The translations under genes were made by a program, and so were the position numbers. The notes under the pieces were generated by a model. The model worked only from the letters and a program-made list of their open reading frames with translations, was not told where the DNA came from and did not search any database. A stretch of 64,000 nt of DNA from Clostridium uliginosum (GTDB lineage Bacteria > Bacillota > Clostridia > Clostridiales > Clostridiaceae), in contig NZ_FOMG01000002.1 in assembly GCF_900112485.1 (NCBI RefSeq), positions 186,001 to 250,000 on the forward strand, read 5' to 3'. This document shows positions 8,768 to 18,653 of the stretch, one piece after another; positions within the stretch are counted from its first letter, which is position 1; each line of letters opens with the position of its first letter.

Positions 8768-11278
8768 TTAAGCTTCTCTACCACAACAGTTTTTAAATTT
8801 CTTTCCACTACCACATGGACAAAAATCATTTCTTCCAAACTTTTGGAGATTTCTAACCGGTCCTACTGGAGCAGATGGTCTATCTCCATGAACTGCCTCT
8901 GTTTCTTGTACAACTCTTGTTCTTTCAGGTGCTCTTTCAACTTTTACATGGAATAATAACTTAACAGTTTCTTGCTTAATAGCATCGATCATTTCTTCAA
9001 ACATAGCACTACCTTCCATTTGATATGCTTGAACGGGATCAATTTGTTTAAATGCTCTAAGTCCAATACCTTGCTTTAAGTTATCCATATTATCTATATG
9101 ATCCATCCACTTAGTATCAACAGCTCTTAAAAGAACAACTCTTTCAATTTCTCTTAATCTTTCTGAAGTAAATTCTTCTTCTTTAGTTTCATAGAATTTA
9201 ACTGCAACTTCATATAAATTTTCTGTTATTTCTTCATGTGAAAGATTTTCAAGTGCAGGTAAGTTTACTGAATTTTCAGGGATACATATTTCATGTAAAT
9301 AAGATATTAAGTGTAAAAATCCTTCTCTGTAATCTTCTGAATCTTCTGTAATATGAAGATTAACTGCCTCTGATATTACATCTTTTACCATATGTAATAT
9401 TTCTTCCTTCACATCCTCGCCTTCAAGAACTTCTGATCTTTGTTTATAAATAACTTCTCTTTGTTTATTCATAACATCATCATATCCTAATAATGTTTTT
9501 CTTATATCGAAATTATTACCTTCAACCTTCTTTTGAGCATTTTCTATAGATTTTGAAACAAGCCTACTTTCAATTGCTTCATCTTCTGCAAGTCCTAATT
9601 TATCTACAACACCTTGAATTTTTTCTGATCCAAATATTCTCATCAAATCATCATCTAATGATATAAAGAACGTTGATTCACCTTTATCTCCCTGTCTACC
9701 TGAACGTCCTCTTAATTGGTTATCTATTCTTCTTGATTCATGTCTTTCAGTACCTATTATCTTAAGTCCACCAACTTCAACTACGCCATCTCCAAGCTTA
9801 ATATCAGTACCTCTACCAGCCATATTAGTAGCAATAGTAACCATGCCCTTTTCTCCAGCATGACTTATTATTTCTGCTTCTTTTTCATGGAACTTAGCAT
9901 TTAAAACTTGATGTGGTACTCCCTTCTTCTTAAGCATACTTGAAATCAATTCTGATTTTTCTATACTTACTGTACCAACTAATACTGGCTGACCTGTCTT
10001 ATTAGTTCTTGCTATTTCCTCAGCAACAGCCATTATCTTTCCATTTTCAGTTTTAAATACTAAATCTGGATTATCTATTCTTGCGATTGGTTCATGTGTT
10101 GGAACAACAATAACATCTAATCCATATATTTCTCTAAATTCATTTTCTTCTGTTAAAGCTGTACCTGTCATACCTGATAATTTTTTATACATTCTAAAAT
10201 AATTTTGGAATGTAATAGTAGCTAAAGTTTTAGATTCTCTTGCAATCTTAACTCCTTCTTTAGCTTCAATTGCTTGGTGAAGACCATCTGAATATCTTCT
10301 ACCTTCCATAAGTCTTCCTGTAAATTCATCAACAATTATTACTTCGCCATCTTTAACCATGTAATCTTTATCTCTTCTCATTGCATAGTTACCTTTTAAT
10401 GCTTGAGTAACGTAATGTTGTAATTCTACATTTTCAGCATCAGCGTAATTGTCTACTTTAAAAGTTTGTTCTGCCTTTCTAACACCCTCATCAGTTAACA
10501 TTACAGCATTAGCTTTTTCATCTATTGTATAATCTTTTTCTTTAACTAACTTTTTAACAAAGTAATCCGCTACTTTATAAAATTCTGTAGATTTTTCTCC
10601 TTGACCTGAAATTATAAGAGGTGTTCTAGCTTCATCTATTAGAATTGAGTCAACTTCATCCACTATACCAAAGTTTAGTCTTCTTTGTACTCTTTCTTCT
10701 TTATATATAACCATGTTATCTCTTAAGTAATCAAATCCAAATTCATTATTTGTTCCATAAGTTATATCAGCATTATAAGCTTCTCTTCTTTGATCATTAT
10801 TTAATTCATGAACAATAACTCCAGTAGTTAATCCTAAGAAAGAATATAATTCTCCCATAGTTTCCATATCTCTTTTTGCAAGATAGTCATTAACAGTTAC
10901 TACATGAACTCCTTGTTCTGTTAATCCATTTAAGTAAGCTGGTAATGTTGCTACTAAAGTTTTACCTTCACCTGTTTTCATTTCTGATATTCTACCTTGA
11001 TGAAGAACAATTCCTCCAATAAGTTGTTCATCATAGTGCTTAAGTCCTAAAACTCTTGTTGATGCTTCTCTAACAACTGCATATGCTTCTGGTAAAATGT
11101 CATCTAAAGATTCTCCATCATTAAATCTTTTCTTAAATTCGATGGTTTTTGCTTTTAACTCTTCATCAGAAAGTTTTTGCATTGCTTCATCTAAATCATT
11201 TATCTTACTAACAATAGGTCTAACCCTCTTAACTTCTCTTTCACTATATGTTCCAAATACGGCATTTAATAGTCCCAT
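8768..11278 (-). CDS. secA: Preprotein translocase ATPase SecA
   Basis: This ATPase drives secretory proteins through SecYEG. The 836-residue protein is full length: Walker A in [20 protein letters not shown] (about residues 99-118), [15 protein letters not shown] (Walker B and DEAD-like motif), PTHEP linker, motor domain 2 with [11 protein letters not shown], a helical scaffold, and a C-terminal zinc-binding SEC-C tail ([13 protein letters not shown]). It starts at ATG after AAAGGATGAC. It is a single gene with its own promoter (11351-11380), lying between hpf and prfB as in many Firmicutes. Confidence 0.98.
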   Translation of the reverse strand: MGLLNAVFGTYSEREVKRVRPIVSKINDLDEAMQKLSDEELKAKTIEFKKRFNDGESLDDILPEAYAVVREASTRVLGLKHYDEQLIGGIVLHQGRISEMKTGEGKTLVATLPAYLNGLTEQGVHVVTVNDYLAKRDMETMGELYSFLGLTTGVIVHELNNDQRREAYNADITYGTNNEFGFDYLRDNMVIYKEERVQRRLNFGIVDEVDSILIDEARTPLIISGQGEKSTEFYKVADYFVKKLVKEKDYTIDEKANAVMLTDEGVRKAEQTFKVDNYADAENVELQHYVTQALKGNYAMRRDKDYMVKDGEVIIVDEFTGRLMEGRRYSDGLHQAIEAKEGVKIARESKTLATITFQNYFRMYKKLSGMTGTALTEENEFREIYGLDVIVVPTHEPIARIDNPDLVFKTENGKIMAVAEEIARTNKTGQPVLVGTVSIEKSELISSMLKKKGVPHQVLNAKFHEKEAEIISHAGEKGMVTIATNMAGRGTDIKLGDGVVEVGGLKIIGTERHESRRIDNQLRGRSGRQGDKGESTFFISLDDDLMRIFGSEKIQGVVDKLGLAEDEAIESRLVSKSIENAQKKVEGNNFDIRKTLLGYDDVMNKQREVIYKQRSEVLEGEDVKEEILHMVKDVISEAVNLHITEDSEDYREGFLHLISYLHEICIPENSVNLPALENLSHEEITENLYEVAVKFYETKEEEFTSERLREIERVVLLRAVDTKWMDHIDNMDNLKQGIGLRAFKQIDPVQAYQMEGSAMFEEMIDAIKQETVKLLFHVKVERAPERTRVVQETEAVHGDRPSAPVGPVRNLQKFGRNDFCPCGSGKKFKNCCGREA

Positions 11279-11350
11279 AATGTCATCCTTTCAAACTACA
11301 TATTTTGCTAATAAAAGTGTACTTCTTTTACGCAAATTGTACATTTTTTA

Positions 11351-11380
11351 ATTATACCATTTTATACTCATTGTTTTCAA
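11351..11380 (-). promoter_or_regulatory. secA promoter
   Basis: Minus-strand TTGAAA (11380-11375), an 18-base spacer and TATAAT (11356-11351), about 73 bases upstream of the secA ATG. Confidence 0.75.
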
Positions 11381-11419
11381 TAAAATTTACAATTTTGATT
11401 CTCACACCACTATTGCTTT

Positions 11420-11458
11420 TAAATATAATAATCCCCCTAGTACTCAACTAGGGGGGAA
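11420..11458 (-). terminator. hpf terminator
   Basis: GC-rich 8-bp arms CCCCCTAG / CTAGGGGG (11455-11448 and 11440-11433) stand 15 bases past the hpf stop codon and lead into AT-rich sequence on the minus strand. The U-run is interrupted. Confidence 0.8.
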
Positions 11459-11472
11459 ATTCCTTAAGTATA

Positions 11473-12003
11473 TTATTTATATTCTGGATCTAATAGACCA
11501 TAATTTCCATCTTTTCTTTTATATACTACATTAACTTTACTTGAATTAGCATCTTGATATACAAAGAAGTTATGTCCAACTAATTCCATTTGAAGGATTG
11601 CTTCTTCTACATCCATTGGCTTAACTCCAAATTTCTTTCTTTTAACCAACTTTGATTCTTCTTCATATTCTTTTGGAGATAAATCAACTATTTCTCCAAA
11701 TTTTAAAGATCCACTTTTCTTTCTAGACAACTTTGTCTTTTGCTTTCTAATTTGTCTTTCAAGTTTCTCTTGTACTAAATCTATTGCTTTATACATATCT
11801 AGATTTGATTCTTCCCCTCTTAATACAACTCCATTAAAAGGTATCATAATTTCTACTATTTGTCTGCTCTTTTGAACACTTAATATGGCTTTTGCTTCTA
11901 TATCAGAATCAAAATATTTCCCTAATTTAGACACTTTTTTTTCAACCATTTCCCTTAATGCATTAGTTAATTCAATATTTTTTGCTACAACCGTTACTTT
12001 CAT
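11473..12003 (-). CDS. hpf: Long-form ribosome hibernation promoting factor
   Basis: At 176 residues this is the long HPF (RaiA/YfiA family). The N-terminal S30AE domain spans about residues 1-100 (MKVTVVAKNIELTNALREMV), followed by a linker and the C-terminal dimerisation domain (about 118-176, PMDVEEAILQMELVGHNFFV). Long HPF dimerises 70S ribosomes into inactive 100S particles in stationary phase. The ATG at 12003 follows GAGGGGCT. A promoter (12064-12092) and a raiA-type RNA lie upstream, an association after which that RNA was named. Confidence 0.95.
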   Translation of the reverse strand: MKVTVVAKNIELTNALREMVEKKVSKLGKYFDSDIEAKAILSVQKSRQIVEIMIPFNGVVLRGEESNLDMYKAIDLVQEKLERQIRKQKTKLSRKKSGSLKFGEIVDLSPKEYEEESKLVKRKKFGVKPMDVEEAILQMELVGHNFFVYQDANSSKVNVVYKRKDGNYGLLDPEYK

Positions 12004-12063
12004 AAAGTCCAGCCCCTCTCTGTATAAAAACTTTTATGAGCAAAATATAGTTTTCTTACTCAT

Positions 12064-12092
12064 ATTTTACTACTTTTTAACAAAGTTAACAA
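12064..12092 (-). promoter_or_regulatory. hpf promoter
   Basis: Minus-strand TTGTTA (12092-12087), 17 bases, TAAAAT (12069-12064). It separates hpf transcription from the raiA RNA upstream. Confidence 0.6.
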
Positions 12093-12171
12093 CATAAATA
12101 TTCAGAATTTACTGAACATTTTTTTAATTTAAATATTTGTATATTTTTCAAAATATTTCCTGAAATATTTA

Positions 12172-12396
12172 AAAAAATATAAGAAGTAAAGCTAGTTGAC
12201 CTGGTTTTTGCCCCCACACTCGCCTGCTGGAGCTTTCGCTAATAAAAATTAATTCCTCACTACTAACACTCTCATTCTTTGTGAATGGCAGGACTTACTT
12301 CTATACCGCACCATGCTCATTAGATATTTTATCTAACTTAAGTGGATCGTTTTGCCTGCGACTGGCATCGACTTTCAACCACAAACCTAGCTTTAC
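12172..12396 (-). ncRNA. raiA-type structured non-coding RNA
   Basis: A roughly 210-nt segment far richer in G and C than its surroundings sits between comFC and hpf on the minus strand. Its predicted 5' end (12396) begins GTAAAGCTAG, which pairs perfectly with CTAGCTTTAC at 12195-12186; a T-rich tail follows, as at an intrinsic terminator. A promoter is placed so that transcription begins exactly at the stem (12403-12430). Size, terminal stem, high GC and position beside hpf/raiA match the raiA RNA motif known from Firmicutes and linked to sporulation in clostridia. Identity rests on these features, not on a covariance search. Confidence 0.8.
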
Positions 12397-12402
12397 ATTA
12401 AT

Positions 12403-12430
12403 ATTATATATGACTTTTAGCTAAGGTCAA
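12403..12430 (-). promoter_or_regulatory. raiA RNA promoter inside the 3' end of comFC
   Basis: Minus-strand TTGACC (12430-12425) and TATAAT (12408-12403) are 16 bases apart. The -10 box overlaps the comFC stop codon (12406-12404). The predicted start is G12396. Confidence 0.7.
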
Positions 12431-13060
12431 GAGTTTTATTTCTTTTGCACCATATTTTTTTAATAAATTATATCCCTCTTGCAGTGTATAGCCTGTTGTT
12501 GCCACATCATCTATTAATATAAATTTAATGTTAGTTACATTAACACCTTTTTTGATATTAAAAGCATCTCTGATATTTTCAGCTCTTTCTTGTTTTTTTA
12601 AAGTTTTCTGTTCTTTTGTTTCTTTAACTTTAACTAATACTTCTAAGCAATCAATAAACAGAGCTTTTGATAGCTTTTTAGCTAAATATTCACATTGATT
12701 AAATCCTCTAATTTTCTTAGAGCTCTTCGAAATGGGTATATATGTAATAACATATTCTTTATAATTAATATTTTTAATTAAACATTCTTCTAATAATTCA
12801 GATAAAATATCTCCTGCTGTAAAATTTCTTTTATATTTAAATTTAAGTATTAATTCTTTTAAGGTTCCTCCATAATATCCATAACTTATTATTTCACCAT
12901 CTAAGTAATTATTAACTTTTTTAATTTTCTCTTTGCAAATATCACATATCCCCATATAGTCTTCTCTATTACATAAAATGCAGTAATTTTCTCTTGGATA
13001 AATTATTGCAAGTATACCTTCACATATATCATTTATAACCTTACTAACTTTTTTTCCCAT
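12404..13060 (-). CDS. comFC: ComF family protein (ComFC), DNA uptake phosphoribosyltransferase-like
   Basis: The 218-residue protein has an N-terminal four-cysteine zinc finger (CILCNREDYMGICDIC) and a C-terminal phosphoribosyltransferase fold with the PRPP-binding motif ILIDDVATTGYTLQEG (about residues 180-195). ComFC homologues (GntX in Gram-negatives) act in handling incoming single-stranded DNA during transformation; the exact chemistry is not settled. The ATG at 13060 lies within the upstream gene (28-base overlap), so translation is probably coupled. Its 3' end carries the raiA RNA promoter. Confidence 0.9.
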   Translation of the reverse strand: MGKKVSKVINDICEGILAIIYPRENYCILCNREDYMGICDICKEKIKKVNNYLDGEIISYGYYGGTLKELILKFKYKRNFTAGDILSELLEECLIKNINYKEYVITYIPISKSSKKIRGFNQCEYLAKKLSKALFIDCLEVLVKVKETKEQKTLKKQERAENIRDAFNIKKGVNVTNIKFILIDDVATTGYTLQEGYNLLKKYGAKEIKLLTLAKSHI

Positions 13061-14049
13061 ATCTTTTTATTAAATTCTCTTGCCAAATATTTTGCTTTAT
13101 CCATATCTGATGATACACTATTAGACACTAATAATATTTCAGGTAATTCACTATTTATTTTCCCTATTTTACCACATAAATATATCAGTTTTTTATATGT
13201 ATACCTTCCATTATCTGAAAATAAAACTACAGCATTATCTATAAGGCAATATTCACTTAACTCCTCAAGTTTATTTGTTATTATAAATATTGCCTTATCT
13301 TTATATTTTAATACTCTTTCACACTTTTTAATTTCTTCTTGTTTTGATACTTTAATTATTTTAACATCTTTCATTACTAATTGAGTTTCAAAATAATCAT
13401 AAACTAAATCTAGTTTTTCCTCATTTGGAGTATAAATAGCTATATTATTTTTATTGATTTCGAACCATTTTAAATACTCATATAAATTATATGGAATATC
13501 TATGTTCAAATTAATCCTTGTTGTTAAAATTCTAGGCTCAACAAATGGTTTTCTGTAATTATATGAAGATATTTCAATTACTTCCCCTAACAAACCAATT
13601 TTCTCTATTCCATAAAATAGCACCTTTTTCCCTAAGTCAGTGCACCTCTCTATTTTTTGCCTTAAACTCCTATTATCTAAATTTGAAAAACACCCTATAT
13701 CATCAAATATAACTAAATCATACGTTCCTTTAATTAGTGCTATATTTTTTTGATTTACAAAAGTTAAATCTGTGATTCCTGCTCCACATTCAATATATGA
13801 ATAGGTTATATTTAAGTTAACTTCTCTAAGCAAGGTTAACAACTCTCTATTCTCCCTATTATTACTCCAAACATATAATATTTTTTCACCTTGATTTGAT
13901 ATTTCATTTATTATATCTGAAAAAATATAAGAAGTATTAAAAGGTACCGTAAGTATAGTCAATAATTTTATACTTTTTTTGTACCAATTAGCTATTTTTC
14001 CTATTGCATAACTCAGTTCCTCATAATTAAGTTGAATATCTTTGCTCAT
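13033..14049 (-). CDS. ComFA-like protein lacking helicase motifs
   Basis: The 338-residue protein has no intact catalytic motif. Position directly before comFC, the segment YDLVIFDDIGCF where a DEAD box would be, and the C-terminal pattern YLCGKIGKINSELPEILLV (compare CGRVGR in ComFA helicases) suggest a degenerate ComFA, the ATP-dependent motor for DNA uptake. The Walker A region reads TVPFNTSYIF instead of GxGKT, and motif VI arginines are lost. It is shorter than ComFA (about 450) and has no cysteine cluster. It overlaps comFC by 28 bases and follows recD2 by 18. Homology is inferred, and function is unknown. Confidence 0.6.
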   Translation of the reverse strand: MSKDIQLNYEELSYAIGKIANWYKKSIKLLTILTVPFNTSYIFSDIINEISNQGEKILYVWSNNRENRELLTLLREVNLNITYSYIECGAGITDLTFVNQKNIALIKGTYDLVIFDDIGCFSNLDNRSLRQKIERCTDLGKKVLFYGIEKIGLLGEVIEISSYNYRKPFVEPRILTTRINLNIDIPYNLYEYLKWFEINKNNIAIYTPNEEKLDLVYDYFETQLVMKDVKIIKVSKQEEIKKCERVLKYKDKAIFIITNKLEELSEYCLIDNAVVLFSDNGRYTYKKLIYLCGKIGKINSELPEILLVSNSVSSDMDKAKYLAREFNKKIWEKKLVRL

Positions 14050-14067
14050 CTACATATCCCCTTTTAG

Positions 14068-16293
14068 TTATTCTTCAACTGCTCTACTTATTATATCTTT
14101 AATCCTATACTCTAGTGATGAATATCTCTCCATGCTATTAGTGTTATTAACCATATACATTAATGCTTTTTTTAACCCTACTACTACTACAAGCTCTTTT
14201 GCTCTAGTAATTCCCGTATAAAGCAAATTTCTATTCATTAAAAAAGGTGTTCCCATAAACACTGGAATAATTATAACCTTAAATTCACTACCTTGGCTCT
14301 TGTGTATTGTAGTTGCATAAGCTAAATCTAACTCATCTAAAAATGTAAAATCATATATTACTTTTCTTTCATCATCAAATATAATAGTTAATGATTTTCG
14401 TTCTTCATCGATACTTTGAATAAATCCTAAATCTCCATTAAAAACTCCAACACCTTCATTTTCTCCTTCGCCTTTAATCCTAAACCATTTTAAAGAATAA
14501 TTATTCTTAGTTTGCATTACTTTATCGCCTTCTCTAAAAACTATATCCTTTATATTTTTTTCTTTTTTATCTTTTGAAGGAGGATTAAACACCTCTTGAA
14601 GCTTCATATTTAAATTGTTAACACCAAGCGTACTCTTTCTCATAGGACTTAACACTTGCATATCTCTAAACCTATCCCAAGATTTATTAAAATTAGGAAG
14701 CCTTCTATTTATTAAATCTATAATTGTTGCAACTGTGTTATTAGGATTTTCTTCATTTATAAAGAAAAAATCCTTATTCTTTTGATTTAATATTGGCATT
14801 TCTCCTTCATTAATTCTATGAGCATTAACTGTTATTAAACTTTCAATTCCTTGTCTAAATATTTCTTTTAACCTTACTACCTTTATATATTCACTTTGAA
14901 TCAAATCTTTTAAAACATTACCTGCTCCAACTGACGGCAATTGATTTACATCTCCCACTATTATCAACCTAGTTCCTAAATTAATAGCTTTTAAAAGATT
15001 ATGCATAAGCATTATATCAATCATAGACGCTTCATCTATTATAATAACATCTGAATCTAAAGGTGAGCCTTCACTTTTACCAAATACAGATTCATCCTCC
15101 TCAGATACTCCGATTTCTAATAGTCTATGTATTGTCTTTGCTTCTCTCCCTGTAGATTCGGTCATTCTTTTTGCAGCTCTTCCTGTTGGTGCACCTAATA
15201 TAACGTCCATTCCATTTTTTTCATATATGTCTATTATACATTTTATTATAGTAGTTTTTCCAGTACCTGGTCCACCTGTAATAATCTCAATTCCATTACT
15301 AAAAGCTCCTATAATTGCTTCTCTTTGAGATGGTGCAAATTGTATGTTTTGTTCTTTTTCAAAAACGTCAACTTCAAAATTTAAATCTGTATTTATAGTC
15401 TGTATTTGTTGCATTCCCAATGTGATTATTTTATTAGTAACACCTAATTCACAATAATAATATGGAAGTAAAAATGCGCCTTCAGTATCATTTACTTTTT
15501 CAAATACTATATTTTTAGTTGCAGCTATTGAATATATATTTTCTTCAATTAATTCTTTAGACACCATGATAATTTTTTCACATTCTTCTAATAATTTTTG
15601 TTTAGGCATATATGTATTTCCTGATAAAGAAAATTGATTAATAACATATTTAATAGCACTTTGAATTCTAAACTCTGAATCACTTTTAATTCCGAGATTC
15701 ATAGCAATTCTATCAGCAGTCTTAAATCCTATTCCAGAGATTTCTTCAGATAATATATATGGATTTTCTGATACTATCTGCTTTGCATTAGGACCAAATT
15801 TTTTATATATTTTAATGCATTGATTATTACTTAGTCCATATTCATGAAAATATATTATTACCTCTTTTAACCCATGTTGCTCTATATATGATTCATATAT
15901 AATCATAAATTTCTTTTTTCCTATTCCCTCTATTTCCATAAGCCTTTCAATATGATTTTCTAAAATATCTAAAGTCTTATCTCCAAATTGCTCTATTATC
16001 TTTTTAGCTGTTACAGGTCCTATACCATGTATTATCCCTGCGCTTAAATATTTTTCTATTCCATCTAATGAATTTGGAATAATTTCTTCAAATTCAGAAA
16101 TATTAAATTGTTCTCCAAATTGTTTATGTACCGTCCAATATCCTTTTAATTTTACATTTTGTCCTTCTTTTATAAAAAGAATTGTTCCTACTGCACTAAT
16201 TAAGTTTTTTGAAGTTCTAATTTTACATACTACATATCCAGTTTCTTCACTTTTGAAAACAACGCTCTCAACAAAGCCATCTATGACTTCCAT
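14068..16293 (-). CDS. recD2: RecD2 family SF1B DNA helicase
   Basis: At 741 residues this is the RecD2 type, which acts without RecBC. It has an N-terminal OB-like region, helix-hairpin-helix segments (SAGIIHGIGPVTAKKIIEQF near residue 85), and the helicase core: Walker A GGPGTGKTTIIKCI (about residue 340), DEASM Walker B, GDVNQLPSVGAG motif III, and ATTIHKSQGSEF / YTGITRAKELV motifs V and VI. RecD2 is a 5'-3' helicase linked to mismatch and recombinational repair. The ATG follows GGAGAG. It leads the recD2-comFA-like-comFC operon. Confidence 0.93.
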   Translation of the reverse strand: MEVIDGFVESVVFKSEETGYVVCKIRTSKNLISAVGTILFIKEGQNVKLKGYWTVHKQFGEQFNISEFEEIIPNSLDGIEKYLSAGIIHGIGPVTAKKIIEQFGDKTLDILENHIERLMEIEGIGKKKFMIIYESYIEQHGLKEVIIYFHEYGLSNNQCIKIYKKFGPNAKQIVSENPYILSEEISGIGFKTADRIAMNLGIKSDSEFRIQSAIKYVINQFSLSGNTYMPKQKLLEECEKIIMVSKELIEENIYSIAATKNIVFEKVNDTEGAFLLPYYYCELGVTNKIITLGMQQIQTINTDLNFEVDVFEKEQNIQFAPSQREAIIGAFSNGIEIITGGPGTGKTTIIKCIIDIYEKNGMDVILGAPTGRAAKRMTESTGREAKTIHRLLEIGVSEEDESVFGKSEGSPLDSDVIIIDEASMIDIMLMHNLLKAINLGTRLIIVGDVNQLPSVGAGNVLKDLIQSEYIKVVRLKEIFRQGIESLITVNAHRINEGEMPILNQKNKDFFFINEENPNNTVATIIDLINRRLPNFNKSWDRFRDMQVLSPMRKSTLGVNNLNMKLQEVFNPPSKDKKEKNIKDIVFREGDKVMQTKNNYSLKWFRIKGEGENEGVGVFNGDLGFIQSIDEERKSLTIIFDDERKVIYDFTFLDELDLAYATTIHKSQGSEFKVIIIPVFMGTPFLMNRNLLYTGITRAKELVVVVGLKKALMYMVNNTNSMERYSSLEYRIKDIISRAVEE

Positions 16294-16390
16294 ACAATCT
16301 CTCCAAATCTTTTTAAATAATGTTTTAGGTATTAGGCATATTAAAGAAACTCTATCTAAACCTAATAATCACTTTATATATATTATACTA

Positions 16391-16420
16391 TAAGGCATCT
16401 CCAAATAAATAACCAGTTAC
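16391..16420. repeat. Half copy of the palindromic repeat (GGCATCTC subfamily)
   Basis: TAA then GGCATCTCCAAATAAATAAC matches the left ends of the copies at 36181 and 47453. No right half is visible, so it is a decayed remnant between metK and recD2. Confidence 0.5.
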
Positions 16421-16440
16421 TCCTCTTACATTTAATTATA

Positions 16441-16500
16441 TTATAAAAAACAAAAAATGCTTACTTTACCTGAATTATATCATCAGATAAAATAAGCATT
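16441..16500 (-). terminator. metK terminator
   Basis: AATGCTTA / TAAGCATT arms (16500-16493 and 16463-16456) enclose about 29 bases and are followed by TTTTTTG on the minus strand. Confidence 0.75.
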
Positions 16501-16533
16501 ATTATTAAGGTACATTTTCTTTAAAATAGCTTA

Positions 16534-17709
16534 TTATATATATTTCTTTATTTCTTCTACTTTATTTAGCTTTTCCCATGGCAAATCAAGATCAGTTCTT
16601 CCAAAATGTCCATAAGCAGCAGTTTGCTTATAAATAGGTCTTCTTAATTCAAGATCTCTAATTATAGCTCCTGGTCTTAAATCAAACACTTTTTCTACAA
16701 TTTCAACTATCTTATCTTCTCCAAATTTACCTGTTCCAAAAGTTTCAACTTCAATAGAAACTGGCTTTGCAACTCCAATAGCATAGGCTAACTGAATTTC
16801 TAACTTATCAGCAATACCTGATGCTACTAAATTCTTTGCTACCCATCTTGCCGCATATGCAGCTGATCTGTCTACTTTTGTTGGATCCTTTCCTGAGAAA
16901 GCTCCACCACCATGTCTACCGTATCCACCATAAGTATCAACTATTATTTTTCTACCAGTTAATCCTGAATCTCCTTGAGGTCCTCCAACAACAAATCTTC
17001 CTGTTGGATTTATGAAATATTTAGTATCAGTATCTAATAATTCTGAAGGAACTACAGCTTTAATAACTTGCTCTTTAATATCGCTGTCTATTCTTTCTAA
17101 TGAAACCTCTTCTCCATGTTGAGTTGAAATAACAATTGTATCAATTCTTTTTGGTTTATTATCCTCATATTCAACAGTAACTTGAGTCTTACCATCTGGT
17201 CTTAAATATTTCAATGTACCATTCTTTCTTACTTCTGTAAGTCTTCTAGATAACTTGTGAGCCATTGCTATTGGAAGTGGTAAAAATTCTTCAGTTTCAT
17301 TTGTAGCAAAACCAAACATCATACCTTGATCTCCAGCACCTACAGCTTCAACGTCATCCTTATCACCTTTTCTAGATTCATATGCTTCATCTACACCCAT
17401 CGCAATATCTGCTGATTGTTCATCTATAGCTGTGATAACAGAACAAGTATCACAATCAAAACCATATTTTGCTCTATCATATCCTATTGTTCTTACAGTT
17501 TCCCTAACTACTTTAGGAATATCAACATAACAGTTTGTAGTTATTTCTCCCATGACTAAAACCATACCTGTAGTTGTACAAGTTTCACACGCAACTCTGG
17601 CGTTAGAATCCTTATCTAAAATAGCATCTAGAATAGCATCTGAAATTTGATCACACATTTTATCTGGATGCCCTTCTGTAACTGACTCTGAAGTAAATAA
17701 TCTCTTCAT
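16534..17709 (-). CDS. metK: S-adenosylmethionine synthetase
   Basis: MetK makes S-adenosylmethionine from methionine and ATP in the cytoplasm. The 391-residue protein is full length, beginning [20 protein letters not shown] (substrate-binding HPDK) and containing the ATP-binding [10 protein letters not shown] and the loop [19 protein letters not shown]. The ATG at 17709 follows AAAGGAGAAA. It is monocistronic. A SAM-I riboswitch in the leader (17820-17921) with a terminator downstream gives feedback repression by its product. Confidence 0.98.
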   Translation of the reverse strand: MKRLFTSESVTEGHPDKMCDQISDAILDAILDKDSNARVACETCTTTGMVLVMGEITTNCYVDIPKVVRETVRTIGYDRAKYGFDCDTCSVITAIDEQSADIAMGVDEAYESRKGDKDDVEAVGAGDQGMMFGFATNETEEFLPLPIAMAHKLSRRLTEVRKNGTLKYLRPDGKTQVTVEYEDNKPKRIDTIVISTQHGEEVSLERIDSDIKEQVIKAVVPSELLDTDTKYFINPTGRFVVGGPQGDSGLTGRKIIVDTYGGYGRHGGGAFSGKDPTKVDRSAAYAARWVAKNLVASGIADKLEIQLAYAIGVAKPVSIEVETFGTGKFGEDKIVEIVEKVFDLRPGAIIRDLELRRPIYKQTAAYGHFGRTDLDLPWEKLNKVEEIKKYI

Positions 17710-17775
17710 AGTTTTCTCCTTTCATTTGTAAGCTTTACTTATAGAAAGCTTTATATGTTATTAATATTTTTATGT

Positions 17776-17803
17776 ATAAAAAAAACCCTTCTAATAAGAA
17801 GAG
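17776..17803 (-). terminator. Regulatory terminator of the metK leader
   Basis: Minus-strand hairpin CTTCT TATT AGAAG followed by GG and eight T lies directly after the SAM aptamer. It is the expected expression platform, stopping transcription when SAM is bound. Confidence 0.85.
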
Positions 17804-17819
17804 AATTATACACTAATCT

Positions 17820-17921
17820 CTCTTATCTTGTAGAAAATTATTCTACAGGAATTGGCACCTTGTAACTAACAGGTTGCCGGGTTTCATAGGGCCCTTTTCC
17901 CTCCACCTCTCTTGATAAGAG
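17820..17921 (-). promoter_or_regulatory. SAM-I (S-box) riboswitch
   Basis: The minus strand reads CTTATCAAGAGAGGTGGAGG, then GGCCCTATGAAACCCGGCAA, AAGGTGCCAATTCCTG and a closing AGATAAGAG, all hallmark blocks of the SAM-I aptamer. The P1 stem pairs 17921-17911 with 17829-17820. It controls metK transcription. Confidence 0.97.
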
Positions 17922-17945
17922 TAACAATATTTTATTTTTAACATC

Positions 17946-17974
17946 ATCTTATCATAGTAACCATACATAGTCAA
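17946..17974 (-). promoter_or_regulatory. metK promoter
   Basis: Minus-strand TTGACT (17974-17969), 17 bases, TAAGAT (17951-17946), placed about 25 bases upstream of the riboswitch. Confidence 0.75.
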
Positions 17975-18149
17975 CATGCTTTTTTTTCTTGTATTTACAA
18001 TAATTAAAAATTATTTAATGATATAATATTATGGCATCTTTTGAAAAATAACTAATCAATATGTTAGTCTATTTGTTCGTATGAATATTTTGATTTAATA
18101 CTAAATATTTAAATTTGTAAAAGACTAATTAAATATAATTTTATAAAAA

Positions 18150-18182
18150 CAAAAAAGAACAAATAAAAATTTGTTCTTTTTA
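18150..18182 (-). terminator. tRNA operon terminator
   Basis: AAAAGAACAAA / TTTGTTCTTTT arms (18180-18170 and 18163-18153) followed by T-rich sequence, just past the last tRNA-Tyr. Confidence 0.85.
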
Positions 18183-18186
18183 ATGG

Positions 18187-18268
18187 TGGAGGAAGATGGA
18201 TTCGAACCATCGAAACGTAACGTAACAGATTTACAGTCTGCCCCCTTTGGCCACTCGGGAACTCCTCC
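18187..18268 (-). tRNA. tRNA-Tyr (GTA), copy 1
   Basis: A class II tRNA with a long variable arm, a GTA anticodon (18234-18232) and an encoded CCA (18186-18184). Its seventh acceptor base is G, giving a G-U pair; the other two Tyr copies have A there. It is the last gene of a seven-tRNA array. Confidence 0.95.
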
Positions 18269-18280
18269 ATATTTAATTGG

Positions 18281-18352
18281 AGCTGGCAATAGGAATCGAA
18301 CCTACAACCTGCTGATTACAAGTCAGCTGCTCTACCGTTGAGCCATGCCAGC
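18281..18352 (-). tRNA. tRNA-Thr (TGT), copy 1
   Basis: Cloverleaf from GCTGGCATGGCTCAACGGTA to TGCCAGCT with an encoded CCA (18280-18278). The anticodon in CTTGTAATC reads TGT, threonine. Confidence 0.95.
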
Positions 18353-18476
18353 ATATGTAGTCATGACCAACTTTTATACTTAGTCAAATTCACATGTTTG
18401 CTACTCATGTAATAATTATACATTTGTTATTTTCTTGTACTAGTTTTAATTCTATATTTTTTTAATTTGTTTATGG

Positions 18477-18549
18477 TGGGCACAACAGGGCTCGAACCTG
18501 TGACCCTCTGCTTGTAAGGCAGATGCTCTCCCAGCTGAGCTATGCGCCC
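18477..18549 (-). tRNA. tRNA-Val (TAC), copy 1
   Basis: Cloverleaf starting GGGCGCATAGCTCAGCTGGG with anticodon loop CCTTACAAG (TAC, valine) and encoded CCA (18476-18474). The gene at 18868-18940 has the same sequence. Confidence 0.95.
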
Positions 18550-18559
18550 ATAAAAATGG

Positions 18560-18641
18560 TGGAGGAAGATGGATTCGAACCATCGAAACGTAACGTAACA
18601 GATTTACAGTCTGCCCCCTTTGGCCACTCGGGAATTCCTCC
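18560..18641 (-). tRNA. tRNA-Tyr (GTA), copy 2
   Basis: Class II tRNA with GTA anticodon and encoded CCA, differing from copy 1 at the seventh acceptor base (A for G). Only ten bases separate it from the following tRNA-Val. Confidence 0.95.
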
Positions 18642-18653
18642 ATATTTAGTTGG

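Noticed and set aside
16331-16350. Another repeat end (TTAGGCATATTAAAG)
   Set aside because: Only about ten bases match the family and no partner arm is seen; likely chance in AT-rich sequence.
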